A DNA stretch of 64,000 nucleotides from Streptomyces sp. Ag109_O5-1 (GTDB lineage: Bacteria > Actinomycetota > Actinomycetes > Streptomycetales > Streptomycetaceae): NCBI RefSeq assembly GCF_003814875.1, contig NZ_RKQF01000001.1, positions 10,540,001-10,604,000 of the forward strand, written 5' to 3'. Both the position numbers and the translations under genes were made by a program. Positions 57,636-64,000 of this stretch are shown in pieces. The notes under the pieces were generated by a model. The model was not told where the DNA came from, ran no database searches, and worked only from the letters and a program-made list of their open reading frames with translations. Every line of letters starts with the position of its first letter. Position 1 is the first letter of the stretch.

Positions 57636-58507
57636 GCTCCCCGGCTCGCCAGGACCGCCGCCAGATCGAGGCCCCGTGCCCGGTCCGCGTCCTCCCGGTA
57701 CTTCAGCACCGAGCCCAGCGTCTGCACGGCCAGCTCCGCGTCCACCTCGTCCGCGCCCAGCGCGTCCAGGGCCTCGGCCCAGTCGATGGTCTCGGCCACA
57801 CCCGGCGGCTTGAGCAGGTCCGCGCCGCGCAGCGCCTGCACCAGTGCGGTGACCTGTTCGGCGAGCCGCGCCGACACCCGCGGCAACCGGGTGCGCACGA
57901 TGGCCAGTTCGCGGGCGAAGGAGGGATGGTCGAACCAGTGGTAGAGGCAGCGCCGTTTCAGGGCGTCGTGCACCTCCCGGGTCCGGTTCGAGGTGAGGAC
58001 GACCACCGGCGGCACCTCCGCCCGCAGCGTGCCCAGCTCGGGGATGGTGACCGAGTACTCGGAGAGCAGCTCCAGCAGGAACGCCTCGAACTCGTCGTCG
58101 GCCCGGTCGATCTCGTCGACCAGCAGGACCGACGGCTGCGTCTGCAGGGCCTGCAGCAGTGGCCGGGCGATCAGGAAGCGCCGGTCGTACAGCTCGCTCT
58201 CCAGGCGGTCGGCGTCGCTGACCCCGGTGGCTTCGGCGGCCCTCAGATGCAGCAGCTGGCGCGGGAAGTCCCAGTCGTACAGGGCCTGGGAGGCGTCGAT
58301 GCCCTCATGACACTGGAGCCGGATCAGCGGTGCGCCGAGCGCCTCGGCCAGGGCGGAGGCGAGCGCGGTCTTGCCCACGCCCGCGTCGCCCTCGCAGAAC
58401 AGCGGCCGGTGCAGTCTCAGCGCCAGGAAGCAGGTGACGGCCAGCCCTTCGTCGACGAGGTACCCCGTCTCCTCCAGACGGTCCCGCACCTGATCCGGGT
58501 CGTGCAT
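57632..58507 (-). CDS. coxD: CoxD-like MoxR-family AAA+ ATPase
   Basis: 291 aa, ATG 58507. Walker A EGDAGVGKTALASALAEALG, Walker B VLLVDEIDRADDEFEAFLLELLSEYSVTIPELG, sensor VLTSNRTREVHDALKRRCLYHWFDHP with the Arg finger pair. MoxR ATPases with VWA partners mature metalloenzymes. It follows the coxM gene after 15 bp and overlaps coxE. Confidence 0.9.
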   Translation of the reverse strand: MHDPDQVRDRLEETGYLVDEGLAVTCFLALRLHRPLFCEGDAGVGKTALASALAEALGAPLIRLQCHEGIDASQALYDWDFPRQLLHLRAAEATGVSDADRLESELYDRRFLIARPLLQALQTQPSVLLVDEIDRADDEFEAFLLELLSEYSVTIPELGTLRAEVPPVVVLTSNRTREVHDALKRRCLYHWFDHPSFARELAIVRTRLPRVSARLAEQVTALVQALRGADLLKPPGVAETIDWAEALDALGADEVDAELAVQTLGSVLKYREDADRARGLDLAAVLASRGA

Positions 58508-58522
58508 GCGGGTGATCGGCGC

Positions 58523-59377
58523 TCACCCCATTCCGCCGGCCGTCAGCACCGCCCGCCGGGTCAGCACCCGTGCCAGGTGCTCCCGGTACTCGGGCGAGGC
58601 CGACAGGTCCTGGGACGGCCGGGTGCCCTCGGCCGCCGCCTCTGCCGCCCGCGCCACGGCCTCGGGGCCGTCGGCACCGGCGAGGGCCCGCTCGGCGGCC
58701 GTGGCCCGCACCGGGGTCGAACCCATGTTGGTGAGCCCGATACGCGCCTCGGCGATATGCCCGTCGGCACGCCGGACCAGCGCCGCCACGCCGACGATCG
58801 CCCAGGCCTGCGCGACCCGCTGGAACTTCTCGTAGTGGAAGCCCCAGCCCTCCGTCTTCGGGATCCGCACCTCCACCAGCAGTTCGTCGGGCGACAGGGC
58901 GGACTGGAGATAGTCCAGGAAGAACTCCCGCGCCGGGATGGTGCGTCGGCCGGCCGGGCCGACCGCGACCAGTTCGGCGTCGAGGGCGAGGGCCACGGCG
59001 GGCAGGTCTCCCGCCGGGTCGGCGTGCGCGAGGGAGCCGCCGAGGGTGCCGCGATGGCGTACGGCGGGGTCGGCGACCGTGGCCGTGGCGCCCGCCAGAA
59101 GCCCGGCGTACCGGCGCACCAACGGGTCGTGGATGACGTCGTGATGCGTGGTCAGCGCACCGATGGCGAGCGCTTCGCCGTCCTCGCGGACCCCGCGCAG
59201 CTCCGGGATCCGCCCGACGTCCACAACCAGTTCGGGGAAGGCGAGCCGCAGCCGCAGCAACGGCAGCAGGCTCTGCCCGCCGGCCAGCACCTTGGCTTCC
59301 TCGCCCGCATCGGCGAGCGCGCGCACCGCCTCGTCGACGCTCGCCGGACGGGCGTACTCGAATGCCGGGGGAATCAT
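58523..59377 (-). CDS. coxM: CoxM-like FAD-binding medium subunit
   Basis: 284 aa from ATG 59377 overlapping the coxL stop (ATGA). FAD-binding PCMH motifs: EAKVLAGGQSLLPLLRLRLAFPELVVDVGRI and TVADPAVRHRGTLGGSLAHADPAGDLPAV; then WGFHYEKFQRVAQAWAIVGVAAL and GLTNMGSTPVRAT in the C-terminal CO dehydrogenase flavoprotein domain. It passes electrons from the 2Fe-2S subunit to an acceptor such as quinone. Part of the S-L-M heterotrimer. Confidence 0.93.
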   Translation of the reverse strand: MIPPAFEYARPASVDEAVRALADAGEEAKVLAGGQSLLPLLRLRLAFPELVVDVGRIPELRGVREDGEALAIGALTTHHDVIHDPLVRRYAGLLAGATATVADPAVRHRGTLGGSLAHADPAGDLPAVALALDAELVAVGPAGRRTIPAREFFLDYLQSALSPDELLVEVRIPKTEGWGFHYEKFQRVAQAWAIVGVAALVRRADGHIAEARIGLTNMGSTPVRATAAERALAGADGPEAVARAAEAAAEGTRPSQDLSASPEYREHLARVLTRRAVLTAGGMG

Positions 59378-61737
59378 GCCGACGCCTCCTTCACCGCTCG
59401 CCACACCCGTTCCGGGGTGCAGGGCATCCGCACGTCCGTCACGCCCAGCGGACGCAGTGCGTCCACCACGGCGTTGACCACCGCCGGCGTCGACGCGATC
59501 GTCCCGGCCTCGCCGACGCCCTTGACGCCCATGGCGTTCGAGGACGCCGGGGTCTCCGTCCGGTCGGTGACGAAGTCCGGCAGGTCCGCCGCCGACGGCA
59601 CCAGGTAGTCGGCCATGGTGCCGGAGACGAGGTTGCCCTCGTCGTCGTACACGGCCTCCTCGTAGAGCGCCTGGGCGATGCCCTGCGCGAGGCCGCCGTG
59701 CACCTGGCCCTCGACGATCATCGGGTTGACGACGCGGCCGACGTCGTCGACGCAGACGTACGACCTGATCCGCGTCCGCCCGGTCTCCGTGTCCACCTCG
59801 ACCGCGCACAGGTGGGTGCCGTGCGGGTAGGAGAAGTTCTCCGGGTCGACCACGGTCTCGGCGTTGATGGACGGTTCGACGCCGTCGGGCAGGTCGTGGC
59901 TGGTGAACGCCTCGAAGGCGATCTCCTGGATGGTCCTGCGGGCCTCCGGGGAGCCCTTCACGGAGAACACGCCGTCCGTGAACTCCAGGTCCTGCTCGCT
60001 CGCCTCCAGCAGATGCGCGGCGACCTTGCGGGCCTTGGCGACCACCTTCGTCGCCGCCCGGTGCACGGCCTCGCCGCCGACCGCCAGCGACCGCGAGCCG
60101 TAGGTGTCCATGCCCTGCGGGGCGGCCCTGGTGTCGCCGTGCACCACCTCTACGTCGTCGAACGGCACCCCCAGCACGTCGGCCGCGATCTGGCTCCAGC
60201 AGGTCACATGCCCCTGCCCGTGCGGGCTGGTGCCGGTGACCACCTCGACCTTGCCGGTGGGCAGCATCCGGATGCTCGCCGCCTCCCAGCCGCCGGCCGC
60301 GTACCTGAGGTCCCGCAGCACCCGGCTGGGTGCGAGGCCGCACATCTCCGTGAAGGTCGACACGCCGATGCCGAGGCGTACGGCGTCACCGCGCTCGTTG
60401 CGCTTCTGCTGCTCGGCGCGCAGGTCGTCGTACCCGAACAGGGCGAGGGCCTTGCCGGTGGCCGCCTCGTAGTTGCCGCTGTCGTAGGTCAGCCCGGCGA
60501 TGGTGGTGTACGGGAACTCCTCGTGCCGGATCCAGTTCCGGCGCCGCAACTCCACCGGGTCCAGGCCGAGTTCGGCGGCCAGCTCGTCCATGATCCGCTC
60601 GATGGCGAAGGTCGCCTCCGGGCGGCCGGCGCCGCGGTAGGCGTCGGTGGGGGTACGGGTGGTGAAGACGCCCGTGCAGGTGAAATCGTAGGCGTCCATC
60701 TTGTAGATACCCGGGTACATGAACGCGCCGAGGATCGGGATGCCCGGGGTGACCAGCATCAGATAGGCGCCCATGTCGGCGAGCAGGTCCACCTTCAGGC
60801 CGAGCAGCTTCCCCTCGCGGGTGGCGGCGATCTCGACGTCCTGGATCATGCCGCGGCCGTGGTGGGTGGCCAGATAGCCCTCGGAGCGGGACTCGGTCCA
60901 CTTCACCGGGCGGCCCAGCCTGCGGGCGACCGCGAGGGCGATCGCCTCCTCGCCGTACACCTGGAGCTTGGAGCCGAAGCCGCCGCCCACGTCCGGGGCG
61001 ATCACCCGGAGCTTCTGCTCGGGGATCCCGGTGACCGTGGCCAGCATGATCCGCAGGATGTGCGGGATCTGGGTCGCCGAGTAGACCGTGTACTCGCCGG
61101 AGGCGGCGATCGGCGTCACCACGACCGCGCGCGGCTCCATGGCGTTGGGGATCAGCCGCTGCTGGTGGTAGCGGCGCCTGAGCGTGACCTCGGCGCGCTG
61201 CCGTACCGAATCGAAGCTCTCGCCGGTGGCGAGCGGCCAGGTGTAGCAGCGGTTGGTGCCCTTGTCGGAGTGGACCAGCGGGGCGCCGTCGGCGAGCGCG
61301 GCCTCCAGGCCGAGGACCGGGGGCAGCGGGTCGTAGTCGACCTCGATCGCCTCCAGCGCGTCGGCGGCCGCGTACCGGTCGCGGGCGACCACGACGGCCA
61401 CCGGGTCGCCGGCGTAGCGGACCTCGTCGACGGCGATGGGCGGGTGGTCCGGCAGGACGATGTCCTCGGTCACCGGCCAGGCGCAGGGCAGCGAGCCCAG
61501 CCCCTCGGCGAGGTCGGCGCCGCTGAACGCGGCGACCACACCGGGGCGTTCGAGGGCGGGGGAGACGTCGACACGGGTGATGCGGGCGTGCGCCATCGGG
61601 CTGCGCAGCACGGCCAGCTGGAGCAGTCCGGCGACCTGGATGTTGTCGGTCCAGTTGGTCTGGCCGGTGATCAGCCGGGCGTCCTCCTTGCGCAGCCGGG
61701 CGCGGCCGACCTCGTGTTCGACGGCCTGGTCGGTCAT
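59374..61737 (-). CDS. coxL: CoxL-like molybdopterin large subunit, form II type
   Basis: 787 aa from ATG 61737 overlapping coxS (ATGA). Xanthine oxidase-family fold: RKEDARLITGQTNWTDNI, VRYAGDPVAVVVARDRYAAADALEAI, cofactor loops VIAPDVGGGFGSKLQVYGEE and SPHGQGHVTCWSQIAADVLG, and the catalytic Glu in GVKGVGEAGTIASTPAVVNAV. The active-site loop is TDAYRGAGRPEA. Form I CO dehydrogenases carry AYxCSFR, whose Cys binds Cu, and form II enzymes carry AYRGAGR. This is therefore form II, whose physiological substrate is debated. The accessory set fits CODH rather than a purine enzyme. Confidence 0.92.
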   Translation of the reverse strand: MTDQAVEHEVGRARLRKEDARLITGQTNWTDNIQVAGLLQLAVLRSPMAHARITRVDVSPALERPGVVAAFSGADLAEGLGSLPCAWPVTEDIVLPDHPPIAVDEVRYAGDPVAVVVARDRYAAADALEAIEVDYDPLPPVLGLEAALADGAPLVHSDKGTNRCYTWPLATGESFDSVRQRAEVTLRRRYHQQRLIPNAMEPRAVVVTPIAASGEYTVYSATQIPHILRIMLATVTGIPEQKLRVIAPDVGGGFGSKLQVYGEEAIALAVARRLGRPVKWTESRSEGYLATHHGRGMIQDVEIAATREGKLLGLKVDLLADMGAYLMLVTPGIPILGAFMYPGIYKMDAYDFTCTGVFTTRTPTDAYRGAGRPEATFAIERIMDELAAELGLDPVELRRRNWIRHEEFPYTTIAGLTYDSGNYEAATGKALALFGYDDLRAEQQKRNERGDAVRLGIGVSTFTEMCGLAPSRVLRDLRYAAGGWEAASIRMLPTGKVEVVTGTSPHGQGHVTCWSQIAADVLGVPFDDVEVVHGDTRAAPQGMDTYGSRSLAVGGEAVHRAATKVVAKARKVAAHLLEASEQDLEFTDGVFSVKGSPEARRTIQEIAFEAFTSHDLPDGVEPSINAETVVDPENFSYPHGTHLCAVEVDTETGRTRIRSYVCVDDVGRVVNPMIVEGQVHGGLAQGIAQALYEEAVYDDEGNLVSGTMADYLVPSAADLPDFVTDRTETPASSNAMGVKGVGEAGTIASTPAVVNAVVDALRPLGVTDVRMPCTPERVWRAVKEASA

Positions 61738-62252
61738 GCCGTGACCTCCTCGCCGACCTGGCGCCCGGAGGCGTCCTGCCGTCCGGGGCCGTCCTGCTGT
61801 CCGGCGGCGGCCAGCACCGCGCGGACGATGTTCTGGTAGCCGGTGCACCGGCACAGATTGCCCTCCAGGGCCTCCCGCACCTCGTCGGAGGTGGGGTGCG
61901 GGTTCTCGCGCAGCAGATCCCGTGCGGCCATGATCATGCCCGGGGTGCAGTAGCCGCACTGCAGACCGTGCCGTTCGTGGAAGGCGTGCTGGAGCGCGGT
62001 CCACTCGCCGTCCTTCGCCAGCCCCTGGACGGTGGTCACTGTGGAGCCGTCCGCCTGTACGGCGAGGACCGAGCAGCTCTTGACGGTCGTCCCGTCCAGT
62101 TCGACCGTGCACGCACCGCAGTTCGAGGTGTCGCAGCCGATCGGGGTGCCGGTCAGACCGAGACGGTCGCGAAGGTAGTGGGCCAGCAGCAGACGGGGTT
62201 CCACCTCGTCCTCGTAGGGCGTGCCGTCCACGTTCACCTTGATGTGGGTCAT
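61734..62252 (-). CDS. coxS: CoxS-like 2Fe-2S small subunit
   Basis: 172 aa, ATG 62252, first gene of the operon. Plant-type 2Fe-2S site GCDTSNCGACTVELDG with a fourth Cys in VKSCSVLA, and the C-terminal helical cluster domain GLQCGYCTPGMIMAA and GNLCRCTGYQNIV. All eight ligand Cys are present. A Gln/Gly/Arg-rich tail of about 20 residues extends past the usual end. Electron transfer from the Mo site to FAD. Confidence 0.94.
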   Translation of the reverse strand: MTHIKVNVDGTPYEDEVEPRLLLAHYLRDRLGLTGTPIGCDTSNCGACTVELDGTTVKSCSVLAVQADGSTVTTVQGLAKDGEWTALQHAFHERHGLQCGYCTPGMIMAARDLLRENPHPTSDEVREALEGNLCRCTGYQNIVRAVLAAAGQQDGPGRQDASGRQVGEEVTA

Positions 62253-62311
62253 ATGCCCTCCAGGCCGTGCGGGCGTGAATGAGGAAAACGAGGCAAAAGG
62301 GTCACCGTCGC

Positions 62312-62325
62312 GTGATGTAGGTCAC
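62312..62325. promoter_or_regulatory. Crp/Fnr-like dyad upstream of coxS
   Basis: GTGA-TGTAGG-TCAC, a perfect GTGA-N6-TCAC site centred about 67 bp before the coxS ATG. It fits the Crp-type consensus used by actinobacterial regulators. No regulator gene is adjacent. Confidence 0.45.
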
Positions 62326-62452
62326 TCTAAGACCGGGCTCTGGAGGCGGCGAGTGCTGCGGCGGCGATTTTGTTGACCATTAATCCATTGCTGTCGAGTG
62401 AGCGCCCCTGCTGCACTGCTCCCTGCCCGACGTCACACGGAGAGGACCACCG

Positions 62453-62563
62453 ATGCGCGCTGCGTGCATGTCCACCCAGGAAGGAATCCCGCCCATGCCG
62501 AAGGACATCACGCTCAGTGCAACTGCTCAATCTCGGAATTCTCGCGCATGTCGACGCAGGTAA
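62453..62563 (+). CDS. Candidate leader ORF overlapping the ribosomal protection gene start
   Basis: 36 codons, ATG 62453 seven bases after GGAGAGG, starting MRAACMSTQEGIPPMPKDI and ending in an Arg/Cys-rich stretch. It overlaps the GTG of the next gene by 47 bases in another frame. An internal ATG (62495) also has its own ribosome site (GGAAGG). Strong initiation signals here and a weak one for the main gene suggest translational coupling or antibiotic-responsive control. It is too short to judge by homology. Confidence 0.45.
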   Translation: MRAACMSTQEGIPPMPKDITLSATAQSRNSRACRRR

Positions 62564-64000
62564 GACCAGTCTGACCGAACGGCTGCTGCACACGGCCGGG
62601 GTCATCGACGAGCTCGGCAGTGTCGACGACGGCAGCACCCGGACCGACACCCTCGCCCTCGAACGGCAGCGCGGGATCACCATCAAATCGGCGGTGGTGT
62701 CGTTCCCGCTCGACGGGGTGACGGTCAACCTCATCGACACCCCGGGCCACCCGGACTTTATCGCCGAGGTGGAGCGCGTCCTCGGTGTGCTCGACGGTGC
62801 CGTCCTGGTCGTGTCGGCAGTGGAAGGGGTCCAGGCGCAGACCCGTGTCCTGATGCGGACGCTGCGGCGGCTGGGTATCCCGACGCTGATCTTCGTCAAC
62901 AAGATCGACCGGCGGGGCGCCCGGGACGAGGCCGTGCTCGCCCAGTTGGCCCGCAGGCTCGCCGTACCGCATGTCCCGATGGGCCGGGCCGCCGCACTCG
63001 GCACCCGGGCCGCCCGGTTCGTGCCCGGCCTCGGCCCGGCCGCGCCGGACACTCTCGCCGACCACGACGACGCGCTGCTCGCCGCCTACCTGGACGGCGG
63101 CGTCCCCGACGGCCGGCTGCGCGCCGCCCTCGCCGACCAGACCCGCCGGGCCCTGGTCCATCCGGTGTACTTCGGCTCCGCGGTCACGGGCGCCGGGGTG
63201 CCCGAGCTGATCGCGGGCATCGAGCGGCTGCTCCCGGTCGCCGACGGCGACCCGAGCGGCCCGTTCTCCGGCACGGTCTTCAAGGTGGAGCGGAGCCCGG
63301 CGGGCGAGAAGGTCGCCTATGCGCGCATCTTCTCCGGCACCCTGCGGGTACGTGAGCGGATCCCGTTCGGGAGTGGTGGAGGGGAAGGCGGCGCTGCCGG
63401 CGTCCGTGCGAGGGACGGCGTCGGCGACCGCGACGACGGGCAGGCGGGTCGGCGCCCTGTCGGCCGGCGAGTCACCGGCGGCCCGGCGGAAGGCCGGGTC
63501 ACCGGGCTCGCCGTGTTCGACCGGGGCGGCGAACTCCGGCAGGACAGTGCCCGGGCCGGGCGGATCGTCAAGCTGTGGGGGCTCGGTGGTATCCGGATCG
63601 GTGATGCACTCGGACAGCCGGGACAGGCGTACCGGCACCACTTCGCGCCCCCGACCCTGGAGACCGTCGTCGTCCCCGGGTCCGGCACCGACCGGCGCTC
63701 GCTGCATGTCGCCCTCACCCAGCTCGCCGAGCAGGACCCGCTGATCGACGTCCGGCACGACGAGGTACGGCAGGAGACCTCCGTCTCCCTCTACGGCGAG
63801 GTGCAGAAGGAGGTCGTCCAGGCGACCCTCGCCGACGAGTACGGCCTCCATGTCACCTTCCGGGAGACCACCACCATCTGCGTCGAGCGGATCAGCGGTA
63901 CGGGGGCCGCGGTCGAGTTCAACAAGAAGGACGGCAACCCGTTCCTGGCGACCGTCGGCCTGCGGGTGGAGCCGGCCCCGGTCGGCGCGGGCGTCGGCTT
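62517..64000 (+). CDS. TetM/OtrA-like ribosomal protection GTPase (3' end outside window)
   Basis: 494 codons present. Start GTG 62517 (VQLLNLGILAHVDAGKTSLTERLL), the family N-terminus; AAGGAC lies 11 bases upstream. G1 AHVDAGKT, switch I RGITIKSAVVSF, G3 DTPGHPDF, G4 FVNKIDRRG, G5-like GSAVTGAGV; then domain II (YARIFSGTLRVRERIPFG) and domain III (LHVALTQLAEQDPLIDVRHDE, LYGEVQKEVV). It follows the TetM/OtrA pattern rather than EF-G. Domain II contains an unusual Gly/Arg-rich insertion of about 40 residues (SGGGEGG to TGGPAE). It is expected to free ribosomes from tetracyclines. Divergent from the cox operon. Confidence 0.85.
   Translation, partial: MQLLNLGILAHVDAGKTSLTERLLHTAGVIDELGSVDDGSTRTDTLALERQRGITIKSAVVSFPLDGVTVNLIDTPGHPDFIAEVERVLGVLDGAVLVVSAVEGVQAQTRVLMRTLRRLGIPTLIFVNKIDRRGARDEAVLAQLARRLAVPHVPMGRAAALGTRAARFVPGLGPAAPDTLADHDDALLAAYLDGGVPDGRLRAALADQTRRALVHPVYFGSAVTGAGVPELIAGIERLLPVADGDPSGPFSGTVFKVERSPAGEKVAYARIFSGTLRVRERIPFGSGGGEGGAAGVRARDGVGDRDDGQAGRRPVGRRVTGGPAEGRVTGLAVFDRGGELRQDSARAGRIVKLWGLGGIRIGDALGQPGQAYRHHFAPPTLETVVVPGSGTDRRSLHVALTQLAEQDPLIDVRHDEVRQETSVSLYGEVQKEVVQATLADEYGLHVTFRETTTICVERISGTGAAVEFNKKDGNPFLATVGLRVEPAPVGAGVG

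Noticed and set aside
1..64000. tRNA or rRNA genes
   Set aside because: I saw no tRNA TPsiC-type GGTTCGANTCC context with a matching acceptor stem and no rRNA-like segments.

Overview
The window reads as chromosomal DNA of a Streptomyces or very close actinomycete. Evidence: very high G+C with GC-rich third codon positions, many GTG/TTG starts, GTGA/ATGA overlaps within operons, Tat and lipoprotein signals, SpoIIE-type phosphatases, a subtilisin-inhibitor gene and a ram/amf (SapB-type) lanthipeptide cluster. All calls rest on reading the sequence and on remembered family motifs; no database was searched.

Layout. 1-5.5 kb: an ArsB/SLC13-type permease cut by the window edge (apparent CTG start), a CE4 deacetylase-like lipoprotein, a DUF4232-type lipoprotein, and a membrane Ser/Thr kinase divergent from an ECF sigma factor. 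5.5-9.3 kb: a probable rifamycin-resistance island, with a rifamycin-associated-element-like dyad, a UGT/MGT-type glycosyltransferase and the RNA-polymerase-recycling ATPase HelR. 9.3-18 kb: a PAS/GAF/SpoIIE phosphatase, a secreted GH2 beta-galactosidase, an RHH/Fic toxin-antitoxin pair, and a sigma-like/zinc-finger/TM/ricin-lectin protein. 18-26.7 kb: a hydroxyacid dehydrogenase, an FMN hydroxyacid oxidase and an NCS1 permease; a small protein with a dyad over its start codon; an SSI-type inhibitor with Lys at the predicted P1; a STAS protein; a DHA2 efflux pump with TetR-like operators; and an ArsR/SRPBCC pair.

26.7-33 kb: a compact peptide-export operon. It holds a 71-aa double-glycine precursor with no Cys in its core, an HlyD adaptor, a C39 peptidase-ABC protein and a second NHLM-type ABC protein, but no modifying enzyme. 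33-38 kb: a PaaI thioesterase, an S1 protease with a repeat tail, and a second SpoIIE phosphatase. 38-44 kb: the ram/amf cluster (RamR-like regulator, two ABC half-transporters, a 38-aa SapB-type precursor), whose lanthionine synthetase gene is broken by a frameshift and a large in-frame deletion that removes the kinase core. 44-50 kb: a third SpoIIE phosphatase, a small unknown gene, and rmlA-rmlB-rmlD without rmlC.

50-54.7 kb: a marR-MFS-isochorismatase operon whose MFS gene is split by a complete IS701-family element (1373 bp, CTAG duplication), then a phosphodiesterase and a scrap of another MFS gene. 54.7-62.3 kb: a seven-gene molybdenum hydroxylase operon (coxS-L-M-D-E-I-G order) with a form II-type AYRGAGR active-site loop and a Crp-like dyad upstream. 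62.4-64 kb: a TetM/OtrA-like ribosomal protection GTPase cut by the window edge, preceded by an overlapping leader ORF.

Three themes recur: antibiotic target protection (HelR, ribosomal protection protein), two peptide-export systems with stem-loops next to their precursor genes, and a concentration of SpoIIE/STAS partner-switching proteins.
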